A stretch of DNA of 64,000 nucleotides from Cryptomeria japonica (taxonomy: Eukaryota; Streptophyta; Pinopsida; Cupressales; Cupressaceae), in the NCBI RefSeq assembly GCF_030272615.1, contig NC_081410.1, positions 118,737,140 to 118,801,139 of the forward strand, written 5' to 3'. The notes below the pieces were generated by a model that was given only the letters and a program-made list of their open reading frames with translations, made no database searches and was not told where the DNA came from. The position numbers and the translations under genes were made by a program. The number at the start of each line of letters is the position of its first letter. Positions within the stretch are counted from its first letter, which is position 1. Of the stretch, positions 34,580 to 47,234 are shown one piece after another.

Positions 34580-37034
34580 TCATCTCCCATCCCTAGGGCT
34601 AGTGGCTGGAGAGTGACGACTGGACGCTCCCTCCTGATCCAGCCGTGAAGGTGGACCCATAGGTGTATAGCGTGATATAGATCGTGAATGACTCCGAGAG
34701 GAACTCCTACGATCCCTATCCATAAGGATCGCGCGATATGAGGTAGCCTCGGCCTGAGCTGCTGCTAGGTCATGCTGTGCCCACTGAAGGTTCTCTGATA
34801 GAACTCTCTCTCTCTCCCTCCATATTTCCACCTGTACTCAAAATGGGGAAAACAAGTCCTCATGCCGACTCGCATTACCCTGAGGCCTATAAGCAACCTG
34901 TGAGGAACTAGGGATCTGTGCCATCATGGAAATATTTGTCACTGCTTGCTGGATCAAGGAATGCCACTCCTGCACATTAGCTGTAGCAGTAGAACAGATT
35001 TTGTATTAGTACCATTCTATATCATCAAAAAATTAATCAATCAATATAAACCTACTATACCTGGATCTCCCTCGCGCCAGTAGGGATCGTGATATGGTAG
35101 CATCTATGAATGGGAACTACTAGGCTTCCCACGCTCAAATGATCTGTGCACGATCGGTACAGGTCTCCGTATCGCCTCGTGTTCCCCCTTTTGGGGAATA
35201 AGAGGAGGATCCAAGGCTATGGTATCATCTCCTGAATGGTGGGGAGCTGCATCTGACTCCTCCTCATCATCTTTATCATCCTCATCCTCATTTGCATCCT
35301 CACCCACATCCTCGTTCTCCTCATCATCATCTCTATCTGTGTCATCCTCCTCTCCTTCCTCCTCCTCCTCGGCACTAGGCGGATCTCCTATGGGTGGATC
35401 AGGATCTCCTGCCTCCTCCGATCTGGATCCTTGATCCTCATCTCGGTCTCCATGTCTCCATGGACCTGGATGGCCTGTTGGGTAATCTGGTGGAAAAATA
35501 GGCCCTGGGTATGTCCTCACAAACCATGAGAGATACCTGCGCTGTGCTCCGGGATCCGTGGAGTAATCAGTGACCACATCCTGATCGGATCCCTCTATAT
35601 CTGTAATCTTGATATCATCTGTCGTAGGTCTCGCTATTGCTCTGGGTTTGGGAAGGACTCGCGAGTGTCGAGTATAGATAGGTACATTGGCAGGAACACA
35701 CTGCTCAACCCAAACTGCCTCCGTACTTGGTCAAAGTAGAATGGGACTATGATATGTGAGTATCGTCCTCTTAGTAGGCGATTCCTCTATAAGCATGCTA
35801 ACTGCCTCTCCATTTCATCCCATCTGTGCATCCGCAGATATGGTCTCCATACTATCACCTCAGTTGTCAATCTATCGAATGTCACTCTCCAATATAGTAG
35901 ATCCCCAAATCTCCACTCGCCGGTAAGTGGATAGGCAAACACCCTAGGTCGCTCGCTAGCCACACTCATCGGATAGCCGACAGGCCTGGTGCATGTAAAG
36001 TGCTCAAATATCCACACCTGCAGAAGTGTGCATGTCATCAAGCTACAACACTGTCCAAACACATACTCCTCGAGGTCGTGATAGAGATGTGCAAGCATAC
36101 TCCGACCCCAAGCATATACTCTCCTATGTCTCTCCATAGCCCTGATGCACCATGTGAGACCCCTATGCATGTGCTTACCTCGCCCATTAGGGCAGATGAC
36201 TAGTGCAATGATGGCAATCATAAGATGTCTCACAAGGGGCACCTCTCCTGTAGGATGTAAGAGCCAACTGATCATGATGCGACCTCTAGTCTCACTCGGC
36301 ATGACTCTCCCTATGCAGTATATTTCCTCCCTCTGATAGTCCTCCGCTGACCGATCGGTTGTGTATGTCACGGTGGCTCCTCTGATAGGTAGGCGAAGTA
36401 TGCGGTACACATCCTCAAGTGTAACCGTCATCTCTCCTACTGGGAGATGGAATGTACATGTGTCAGGATCCCATCGTTCCATAAGTGCCATCAACATCGC
36501 AGGATGGAATCGAATGGCCGGCATGAGGATTGCATACCATAAACCCACTATCGATAACGTATCCCTCTCTGCCTGAGTCAGCCGGGGAATCTGATCTCGC
36601 AAACTGCGAAGAATTTGCCCCGCAGTGTGCTCTCTCATGTATGGGAGACCCTGCAATGCAAAAACATCAGTGAAATCAGTACTTAATCATCAAAATCATC
36701 TATGCGAAAAATGAAAACTGTCACCCCTTGCCAAGTCCTGATTGGGACCATGGCGCCCTGAGAGGACCATGGCGCCCTTCAGGGACCATGGCGCCCTGAG
36801 AGGACCATGACACCCCACAGGGACCATGGCACCCTGATAGGACCATGGCGCCCTGGGTGGGACCCAGGTCAGATTCTAGGGCTCGCATTCAATCACAGAA
36901 ACTCAAAGTCAACAGAAATGCAGACAGTCAAAGTCAAAGTTTAGTCAACTCACCTCGTCCAGTGGCTCGTCACTGATCACGGCCTATCGCATGATCTCCA
37001 TCCTTGTGGGATGCTCCGGTTGTCGTGAAGGCAT
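34580..37034 (-). pseudogene. Antisense PMD gene of the Tat element
   Basis: Three exons can be proposed on the - strand. Exon 1 is 37034-36954 (MPSRQPEHPTRMEIM), ending at GTGAGT. Exon 2 is 36650-35061, starting after CATTGCAG and ending at GTATAG. Exon 3 is 34969-34580, after TGTGCAG. Exon 2 carries the PMD: MREHTAGQILRSLRDQ, CTFHLPVGEMTVTLEDVYRI, SWLLHPTGEVPLVRHLM, SMLAHLYHDLEEYVFGQCC and VRRQFGL, then an acidic E/D-rich tail (about 35220-35430). Exon 3 is a predicted coiled coil plus an RS-rich end (SRSHSRSISR). Breaks are a TAG in exon 1, a TAG at about 35785, one frameshift, a TAG near 35102 and a TGA in exon 3. Homologous to 1407-3926. Function in the element is unknown. Confidence 0.82.
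36745..36858. repeat. 19-bp tandem array, GGACCATGGCGCCCTGAGA type
   Basis: Six units start at 36745, 36764, 36783, 36802, 36821 and 36840, exactly 19 bp apart. Each contains the palindromes CCATGG and GGCGCC or close variants. The array is inside intron 1 of the antisense PMD gene (36651-36953). Confidence 0.92.
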
Positions 37035-37598
37035 GATGATGGCTATGTGGGCTCCGCTGCAATGAACAATACTTAGAAATCAACAAAGTGACAAATGCAA
37101 TAGTCACTTTCAAGACATATATTTTCATTCCTTTACCTTTAATTTCAAAACCCTAATTTTCCTCTATCACTCATTACATCATAACTTGAGTTTGGGAGAT
37201 GCGATTTTCGAACCATTTGTTGTGTAGGAATCGTAGTTTCGTTCCCTTACTCCTTGGATGTTCCAAAACGTGCTCTGATGAAGCCTCTTCAGTGAACATC
37301 TCTCATCAATAATCTCTCACACAATTTGTCGTAAGTAAACATGCATCCAGTTTCACCTCCCTAATAAGCAAGCCGAAACAGGGGGGCATATAGCTACTCG
37401 CAAATTTCATCACTTTCCTTAGTAAGCATTAGGTGATTTTGTGATCTAACGTGTGTTTTGTAGTGTGCGGTTCTTAACTGTGTACTGCAGATACCGCTGG
37501 GGGCTTCGTTCGATAGACTTATGGATATATCCTTTTTCAAATAATGTTTACTTTCCTGTACTTTAGCTTGCATATGCACGTACTACTCATATGACCGC

Positions 37599-37614
37599 TA
37601 AAGTGGGGGCTAAA
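37599..37614 (+). other. Polypurine tract of the Tat element
   Basis: TAAAGTGGGGGCTAAA immediately before the 3' LTR start TGTAGCG. Confidence 0.75.
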
Positions 37615-39236
37615 TGTAGCGTCAAAAATTGTACGCACTTGCTAAAGGGGTACAATTTCACACTCGATTTAGCTCCCGCCTTGGCGCATCTTGCACTTTG
37701 CATCGCATTTTCCCTTTAACGCTTAATTAATTAAATTAATTAGGTCTAAGGTTCTATTTCATCATCTTCCACATCATAAAGTTGGGCCCTTTCATTAAAG
37801 TGTGCCCTTTTCATTTTATTCCTCCAATACATCATTTAATCAAAAACCCTAATTAGGTCCTATTTTGAACTTGGGGGCTTGATTTCGGGGGTCAAAACGT
37901 CTCGAAATCACTTGTAACTTCGAGATTATCTCTAAATTCATCATATCCGACGGCCCTGAAAATTTGGTGAGAAGTTGCCGGGACCATGGCGCCCGGAGTG
38001 CACACGGTCCCGAACATTTTTCTCGAAATTTTAGGAGCTCGATCCAATCATAAAATAAAGCTTAACCCCAAGAAATTGGCAGGAGATTCAATCTCTAGGT
38101 CGGCCAAAAGTTGAAATTAAGACCTAGGGTTTCATATATAAGAGCTCTCTTTCTTCATTTGAAAGGAGGAGAATTTTGGTTTCAGGGACCTTCTAGGCAG
38201 CGAAAGAGCAGATCTTTGAAGAATTCAATAACATTCAACATCCATCCATCAAGCATTCATCAATTTCATTCATCCATTTAGGGCTTTGAAGGCATTGAAG
38301 AGCAATAAGGGATCACCGAATGAAGATTGGCTTGTACCCCTCCCTTGGGGTTGGGTATGATTTCATGTTGTTTTCATGTCTTTGCATAAGCCTCATTATA
38401 TCATTTGTATTCATGCTTTAGATCACTTTGCATCTTGGTTTGGAGCATTTACATTATCATTTACAAGCAATTAGGGTTTACTTTCTAGGTTGCTCTAGTT
38501 TGCTTACTTGCATTTTAGGATCTCGCACACACACAAGGTTTGCACACACACTACTTTTACAATACAAATTGGCTATTCGTGGAGGTGGGAATCACCAAAG
38601 TGGGGGTTTGACTAAGGCAAAACCCTATATAGCCGCCCACCATACCTTTTTAGATATAAGTGCAGATTTTAGGATTCGGACAACGCTGCAAGTTGCAGAT
38701 CCGACAGAAGCAGACAGAAACTGAGCTACACACCAAATTTCAGGGCAAAAGACCAGGACAGGGGTGCTGGGTGCCCTAGGACAGTGGCGCTAGGCGCCCT
38801 GGTCCCTCAGTCAGACAACAAGTCTCAACATTTTCCGACAGCTTTTCAGGTTGCAAAACAATAGTTTCAGGAGTAGTATCAGGACAGTGGTGCCTGCGCC
38901 CCCATCCCGAACATTTTCACTTAGATTTTAACTCCGGGTACGCATCTGCATTCTTGTCTTGTCCTTGTGTTTACAACTTTCCATTGTTTAATCTCAATTC
39001 TGCAATCTTGTTATTAGTTCATACTTGCACTTTGGGGTTAGGAATTGAACTTGCATCATTTCCTCTTTCAATTACAACAAAGGAATATAAACCCTAATAG
39101 GTAGCCCGTGGCTCTCTCTTCCACAAAAAGAAGTAGCCAAATGTGTGATACCTCTAGGCTCTTTCGTATTCCACAATGTGTGTCAAAAGGTAGGATTAGG
39201 GCATGTTAGCCTAGTCTGGCTTTTTTTCCCTACACA
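37615..39236 (+). repeat. 3' LTR of the Tat element
   Basis: 1,622 bp, nearly identical to 26544-28197 apart from scattered substitutions and the missing 32-bp array unit. It ends CTACACA and is followed by ACAAT, matching 26539-26543. Confidence 0.95.
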
Positions 39237-39241
39237 ACAAT

Positions 39242-40495
39242 ATTGTTAAAGCCGGTAAGATCAAGGCGGTAAGAGGATTGCCTTTGTTGAACAAACCTGA
39301 GAATTCTTTGTGCAAAGAATGTCAACTTGGGAAGATGTCTTCCTCAACTTTTAAAGGTAAGTCTTTTTCAGTAGAGAATTTACTTGATCTTGTGCGTACT
39401 GATTTGTGTGGTCCTATGAAAACTAGAAGTATTCAAGGAGATAGGTATTTTATGATTTTTACTGATGACTGCTCAAGAATGATGTGGGTCACATTCTTGA
39501 AAGATAAGTCTGAAGTATTTGGAAAATTCAAAGCCTTTAGATCATTAGTAGAAAAGGAAAGTGGCCAAAGGATAAGGTGCCTAAGAACTGATCAAGGAGG
39601 AGAATTCACTTCTAATGAATTCAACAAGTACTGTGAAGAGAACGACATCAAGAGGCAACTACCTGCCCCAAGGACACCATAACAGAATGACATAGAAGAA
39701 AGGAATAACAGGATTGTAGTTGAAGCGACGAGAAGAATGCTGATCCAAAGAAAGATTACTCACACCTTTTGGAGAGAAGCAGTGAGCACTGCAGTCTATA
39801 CTATGAACTGGGTACTCATCAAGAAAGGTAGAGTTAAAACCCCTTTTGAGTATTGGACCGGGAAGACTCCCACTTTGAGTTACTTTCCGGTATTTGGGAG
39901 TAAGTGCTATATCAAGAGAGGTGAGCATTTGAGAAAATTTGATGCTAAATATGATGAAGGAATATTTCTAGGATATTCCACTAAGAGCAAAGCCCTCAAG
40001 TGCTACAATAATAGAACTCAGAAGATTGTTGAGAGCATCAATGTCAAGGTTGATGAATCTCCTAAGAAATTTGAGGGAACCAACAACGAACAAGTGGAAG
40101 GTGAACTAGAAATAGCTTTCTGGGAACCGGTTACAAAAGAAACAAGCAAAGATCTCAATGTTCCTATATCGGTAGAAGCTGCGGTAGGAGAAGAAGAAGA
40201 TGGAGAAGAAGGAGAAGAGGAAAAGCAAGAAGAACCAGCTAGAGTCATTCCTAGATATGTGAAATTGCATCATGATCCGAAGCAGATCATAGGAGATAAA
40301 GATGCAGGAATACTCACGAGAAGGAAGGTGAAGGAGAACTCTTGCATGATCTCAGAATTTGAGCCTAAGACTATTAAAGAGGTGCTTACAGATGAAGATT
40401 GGACTAAGGCAATGGAAGAGGAGCTAGATCAGATTGAAAAGAATGCAACATGGTCTTTGGTACCCAGACCTGAACACAAGAATGTCATTGGTACC
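39242..40495 (+). pseudogene. Copia integrase and start of reverse transcriptase
   Basis: Coding resumes after the Tat insertion. It shows IVKAGKIKAVRGLPLL, the zinc-binding CKECQLGKMSSS, and the integrase core with LVRTDLCGPMKT, FTDDCSRMMWV and RTDQGGEFTSNEF. A stop at about 39680 sits where QQNG usually stands. WREAVSTAVYTMNW, TPFEYWTGKTP and GIFLGYSTKSKALKCYN follow. An E-rich linker leads to WTKAMEEELDQIEKNATW, the start of the reverse transcriptase. The frame is interrupted at 40496 by a solo LTR. Confidence 0.92.
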
Positions 40496-41310
40496 TGTTT
40501 ATGGTGAAAAAGGATAACAACAATGATGAAAGACTAAATGAATTCAACCACAAAACCCTAGCCTAACAACAACAAAGATCCACCATAACATATGAAGATT
40601 ATCTAAGACAATGCAAATCAAATGAAATCACAAAGATTATACCATCACATGTCTAATAGGGTTTGAATCTCCATTCTTCCTATCTCCATTGATCTTGCTT
40701 AATATATTTGCTCTCAGATTTTATGTGCACAAGAGCTCAACAAAGAACAGAAATGTGGTTGCAAGTAGGCTTGATTGCATATGCAAGTTCGAAAGCGTAG
40801 TCGGGGCTGAATGCATATTGAGTGTAATCAATTGATTAGGATGCATAGATTGATTAGGGTTGATAATGAAGGAAGTATCCTCTTATATAGAAGACACCAT
40901 ATGAAATGGAGGGATAAGATTGAGAGGTGTAAAAGATAAATGGTCGGCTACGATTAGAGGGTAGGCAGAGAAAATAATAAAATAATGAGAGGGTAGGTAG
41001 TGTAGGAATTAAGAGATGAATGACACGTGTCATGGGTAGAAAAGGTTAATGAATTAATTAAATAAATAAAGATTTATTTAATTAATAGAGGAAGTGGGAT
41101 CAATTAAATAAATAAGATATTTATTTAATTTAGGAAAAGGATAATTTAAATAAATAAATGTATTTATTTAAATGAGAAATAAGGCTAGAAGAGGATAAAT
41201 GAATTAATTAAATAAATAAGGATTTATTTAATTAATAGAAGAATTAGGCTCAAATAATTAAATAAATAAAATATTTATTTAATTAGACATGACAATTTTA
41301 GGTGTCTACA
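40496..41310 (-). mobile_element. Solo LTR inserted in copia reverse transcriptase
   Basis: 815 bp, TGTTTATGG...GTGTCTACA, flanked by the perfect duplication GTACC at 40491-40495 and 41311-41315. The copia reading frame continues across when the insert and one duplication copy are ignored (VIGT then KWVFINKL). The interior has several AATTAAATAAATA palindromes. In minus orientation it starts TGTAGACACC and has a TATATAAG box near 40890, matching the style of the LTR at 4340. Recombination between two LTRs of an inserted element would leave this form. Confidence 0.93.
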
Positions 41311-42349
41311 GTACCAAATGGGTCTTCATAAATAAATTGACTGAAAAAGGTACAATTATAAGGAACAAGGCTAGGCTTGTATGCAAGGGATACGCTCAGG
41401 AGGAGGGAGAAGGCTATGGAGAAACCTTTGCTCCTGTGGCTAGACTAGAAGGTGTTCAAATGTTACTTGCATTTGCAGCATTTAAGGGATTCAAGGTATA
41501 TCAGATGGATGTGAAGTCTGCAATCTTGAAAGGAATCCTTGAAGAGGAAGTATATATAGAGCAACCGGATGGGTTTGCCTTATCAGAAGATAGTAACATG
41601 GTGTGTAGATTACACAAAGCCCTATATGGATTAAAACAAGCACCTAGGGCATGGTATGAATGATTACACTCTCATCTTACGAAGATTGGATTTCAGAGAA
41701 CAAGTGAGGATAGCAACATCTATCTAAAATTTGAAGGTGATCAAATTTTGATCTGTGAAGTATTTGTAGATGACATAATTTTTGGAGGAGATGATAAAAT
41801 GAGTCATCTTTTGTAGATGAAATGAAGAAAGAGTTTGAGATGTCTCTGATTGGAGAGATAAAGTTCTTCATTGGTTTACAAATTCAGCAAATGAAAGAGG
41901 GTATCTTTATTACCCAATCCAAGTATGTCAAAGAGGTATTGAAGACTTTTGGCATGGAGGAGAGCAAACCAGTTGGTACACCAATGGTGACCGACTGTAA
42001 ATTGACCAAGGAAGATGATTCAGTGTTGGTGAATGAGAAGGAGTACCGATCAATGATTGGTAAGATGCCCTATGTGGTGCACAACAGACCAGATATTGCT
42101 CATGCAGTGGGAATAGTAGCTTGTTTTCAGAAATGTCCTAGAGAATCTCACTTGGTAGCAGTCAAGAGGATTCTTAGATATCTGAAAGGAACAATGGACT
42201 ATGGATTGTGGTATCCATATAATGGTGACTTCAATCTCAAAATGTATACTGATGCCGATTGGGTAGGTAATGTGGACGATTGGAAGAGCATAACCGGTGG
42301 AGTGTTCTTTCTTGGTGGAAGACTAGTCTCGTGGATGAGTAAGAAGTAG
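41311..42349 (+). pseudogene. Copia reverse transcriptase
   Basis: Continues with [82 protein letters not shown] and the catalytic VFVDDIIFGG (F replacing the more usual Y). Stops lie near 41663 and 41816. It then has FFIGLQIQQMKEGIFITQSK and YRSMIGKMPYVVHNRPDI. Confidence 0.92.
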
Positions 42350-42715
42350 AGTTGTATTTCTCAGTCTACAGTTGAACCAGAATATGTGGCAGCATTTATG
42401 AACGACACTCAAGCAATCTGGATGAAACATGTATTGGAAGGTTTCAAAGTACCTGTATTTGAACTGGTGAATATATTTTGTGACAACACAAGTGCAATAA
42501 ATATTTCCAAGAATCCGGTATTGCATGCTAGAACTAAGCACATTGAGCTTAAATATCACTTCTTGAGAGAGAAAGTTCAGAATAAGGAGGTTGTACTACA
42601 ACATGTTTCCAGTAAGGAGCACTTAGCAGATATATTCACAAAGCCCTTACCGAAGACTATATTTACCCATTTGAGAGGTGAATTAGGGGTTCTGCCCCTT
42701 CATGAAGTCAACTAA
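42350..42715 (+). pseudogene. Copia RNase H
   Basis: Starts after a stop at 42347. It has SQSTVEPEYVAAFMNDTQAI, FCDNTSAINISKNPVLHART, KHIELKYHFLREKV and HLADIFTKPLPK, all standard copia RNase H landmarks. Ends at a TAA at 42713. Confidence 0.92.
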
Positions 42716-42975
42716 AGTTGTGTGCTCCGCATCAGTCAGGAACTACAGTGCCAAATCTTTTAGGATTGATGTGTTGAAGGATGCTACTCCATAGGGGGAG
42801 CAACATAATAGAGAACGGAAGCTTGCGCCTCCACTTTGGCATTGTTGTCAAAGGGGGAGAAGATATCTGATGTATGGGGAGAAGATATCTGATATATGGA
42901 GGAGATACACTGGTCTATGATGTTTACAGTTGCAGTGCTACATTAAGTATTGCCATCAATGCCAAAGAGGGAGAT

Positions 42976-44407
42976 TATTGGATTTTGTTGGCATATGATG
43001 AATCGACATGATGATATGATGATAATGTATGTTGTGATTGATGTCAATAAGTGAAAGTGAACTGGTATGCAGATTGGAAGAAGATGGTGAACCAGTATGA
43101 AGATTTGTAGTGAATCGGTGTTGGGGTTTCACTAAGTGTGACTACTGGTTGGTAGTCTCAACTCTAGGGTTTCTGGTTTGGTAATCCAACTTGTGCGATG
43201 CAATCGAAGACATTCTATGATGAGTTATCTAAGAGATGAGGATGAGATCAAGGTGCCACGTCAGCTTTGTGCACGTGAACGATTTCCTTGAGGTTCTTGC
43301 ATGTGAAGATCAATTGCATTAAATGTCTACCTCAAGAATGATCATTCTTCTTAGCGGTATGAGAAGTGAACGTGATGGGTTATTGATTCCGATATGCGGT
43401 GAAGAATGAATGATGTAGATTGTCTTGTGATCTGTTTAAGATTGTATTGCTCTATGCAAAGTGTTTTGGATGGTCAGGATTGGACCGCTTGTATTGTAGA
43501 CCTAAATGCTTAGGGTCTAGGGTTTATGCTACCGACCTAAGTGTTGTCTATAAGGTCGATGATGTTTGTTATTGTTTGTTGTTGGAAAATGTTGTGTGTG
43601 TATTCGAGTGATGAGATACTTGCCAGACCAGTAAGAGGAAAATTGCAGAGTGTGATTGCAGAAGAGAGGAAATGAAAAGGATTTGCCTTAGCATGTAGTG
43701 CTGTTATCAGATCAGAGTTTTACCTGTTGTCTTCTAACCATTTAATTGTTATAAAATCCCTTTACCGGGTAGCTTTAACAAGCTTATTGTAAATCCTTTA
43801 ACCGGGTGACTCAAGATCATTGAGTTCTTCAAATCCTCTAGCGAGGTAACCTTTAATAGGGTTTCAACCTTTAACAGGGTATACAACCATCCCTTAATTG
43901 GGTGATCTTTAACAGGATCGGTTCCTAACAGAACCTTATTGTAAAGTCTTTAATCGGACTAGGATCCTAACAAAGCAAGCTTCAAAAGAGTTCAAAAACA
44001 AGCTTGTGGGTATTCATCCCCACCGTGGTTTTTCCCATTTGGGTTTCCACGTGAAAAATCTATGTGTCATGAGTTGTGCATTTTTCATGAGATGATTAAG
44101 TATTCTGTGTTTGAGTGATTATGCATGCAGAGCTAATAGGTTATGGTATTATTGATATACCACATGCATATGTTTATGGGTGAAGTTGTTATCAAGTATT
44201 GAATGTATTTGAAGTGTTTAGACTTATCAGTTTATGTTGTCTGAAGTCTTACTGTGCTTAACTTGTATTGCCATGGTTAAGTTCAGTGATGAAGACAATT
44301 GGTTGGTATTGTTTTAACTTGATAAGTTGTTGAGAAAGTTTTTGTGTGCACTGATTCACCCCCCCCCTCTCAGTACCGATTAGGGTATTTGCCGTTCATC
44401 ATTATTC
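42976..44407 (+). repeat. 3' LTR of the nested copia element
   Basis: Starts TATTGGATTTTGTTGGC after the purine tract AGAGGGAGAT (42966-42975). It aligns with 23618-25023, though the first few hundred bases differ often. It ends CATTATTC, short of the final ATCA of the 5' copy. It then joins TTAA and copy A' of the flanking repeat. Confidence 0.85.
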
Positions 44408-44411
44408 TTAA

Positions 44412-44744
44412 AATCAATAGTTTCACTTCCAACACGTTAGCCATGAATGTATTCTTTAGATACTCTATTGTGATTTCATTCTTCCAATTTGCGAAAAATT
44501 GAGATATTGAATATAGATTCATCCTCCTAGATAGTGTTAGTTTGAATGAGGTTATTTCCTATCTAGTTGTTAGTGGAAACATCTTCACATGTTAAGTTTA
44601 CTTAGGTCCTAAGTTAGTTGTCCTTATATCCTAGGTGTCATTTATAGAAGTTAGTTATAATGGGTCCATATTTCATTATTTACTTTTAGTCACTTAGGTA
44701 TTTAATATTTTGTATTAAGAATTTAATGTTTGTATCAAGGGTAG
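44412..44744. repeat. Copy A' of the 333-bp flanking repeat
   Basis: Matches 23281-23613 with four substitutions and no indels. It is followed by GTTTTGTACC at 44745, which looks like the uninterrupted continuation of the original locus: copy A is followed by TTTT and then the LTR. Confidence 0.95.
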
Positions 44745-44825
44745 GTTTTGTACCTCATCACACCTTGCCTATATATTCAAGGTGTTTGTACATTTTACCA
44801 TATCAATGGATCAGAACCCAAATGA

Positions 44826-45535
44826 ATGACTCTTTTTGGTGTTAAAGCTAAAGGTAAAAGTACATTTCCTCCTATCCTTTATGAGTCATCCTTTGTGTCT
44901 AGTGAGTTTTCCATTACTATCACTAATTGTATTATTGAGAAAAGTGTTTTACTTATGGATTTATCTTTGATGGGCAAATTTTTGGGGCCCTGGTTGAACA
45001 TTGACTTGGTCCGAGCTTTGGTTTGTAAAAAGTAAAAAACTAAAGGGTAATTAGATGTTTCAAGCATGGATAGAAGATTTTTCTTGCTTTCCTTTTTAAG
45101 TGAATACGATCTCTAAGAATTCTTGTATGGGGTCCTTGGTTTGTGGGTAAATTAGGTCTGGCACTTCAAAAATGGAAACCGGGTTTCAATACTACCAAAT
45201 GTTCATTTAGTTTAATCTTTGTTTGGGTCAGGTTACCCGATCTTCCCATGGAATTTTGGGATGAACAATTTTTTAAAGGTACTCCTAGTTGATTTGGCAA
45301 GTTGCTAACTATTGATAATATGACTTCATCCATAAAGCATCTTGTTTATGCAAGAATTTGTGTCAGTGTGGATGTTTCTTCTTATCTTTTATCCTCCGTC
45401 AAGATTAACTATAGACTGGGTGAACGGGTTTAGAATGTGGAGTTTGAATCTATTCCTTTTGTGTGATTCTTTGCAAGAAAGTGGGTCAATAGGCAAAGAA
45501 TTTTTTGAGTAAATCTCAAATGCCCATGCACAAGG
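44826..45535 (+). pseudogene. LINE ORF1 relic with DUF4283 domain
   Basis: The first frame (44826-45035) has KGKSTFPPILYESSF and IIEKSVLLMDLSLMGKFLGP. After frameshifts and stops, VWVRLPDLPMEFWDEQFF and KHLVYARICVSVDVSSYLL follow. These are characteristic of DUF4283 proteins encoded by plant non-LTR retrotransposons. A few hundred bases onward it runs into simple repeats. No reverse transcriptase follows. Confidence 0.75.
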
Positions 45536-45789
45536 TGTGGAGAGAAATCCCCATCATTCACTCTTTATATATTTCTCTACTTCTAATCTATTTGTCTCCC
45601 TCTCTTTCCCTCTATTTATATATCTCTTACTCTCTATATCTTTATCTCTATATATCCCTTTTAATCACACACACACACCCATCCACCCACTTCCTATTTC
45701 TACCTCCCTCCATAGTAATAATAGTCAAAGGGGAAGATACTCCATACACCTCATCGAGAACTAAGATCCAAATATAGGTGACACATAAA

Positions 45790-47230
<1,441 letters not shown>

Positions 47231-47234
47231 AGAG

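Larger units (their letters stand above)
26544..39236 (+). mobile_element. Tat-type Ty3/gypsy element with antisense PMD gene
   Basis: 12,693 bp, inserted in the copia pre-integrase coding region with a perfect 5-bp duplication, ACAAT, at 26539-26543 and 39237-39241. LTRs run TGTAGCG...CTACACA. Order is LTR, primer site, ORF1, protease, G-patch-like segment, reverse transcriptase, RNase H, a second archaeal-type RNase H, integrase, then a minus-strand PMD gene and the 3' LTR. The extra RNase H and antisense cargo gene place it in the Tat branch. The LTRs are close (few differences per 100 bp), so it is younger than its copia host. No gag capsid region is recognisable. Confidence 0.93.
23618..44407 (+). 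mobile_element. Nested Ty1/copia element
   Basis: A + strand copia element spread over 20.8 kb by two internal insertions: a Tat element (26544-39236) and a solo LTR (40496-41310). Removing these leaves about 7.3 kb. Order is LTR, primer site, gag, zinc knuckle, protease, integrase, reverse transcriptase, RNase H, polypurine tract, LTR. Stops and a broken zinc knuckle make it inactive. The LTRs differ visibly (roughly one base in ten over the first 200 bp, less further in). The right side has an unusual duplicated flank instead of a simple target duplication. Confidence 0.92.

Noticed and set aside
35219-35434. Plus-strand serine-rich 71-aa frame
   Set aside because: Shadow of the acidic E/D-rich tail of the minus-strand PMD gene.
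36000-36576. Plus-strand frames in the PMD region
   Set aside because: Shadows of the PMD exon 2 on the other strand, which has family motifs.
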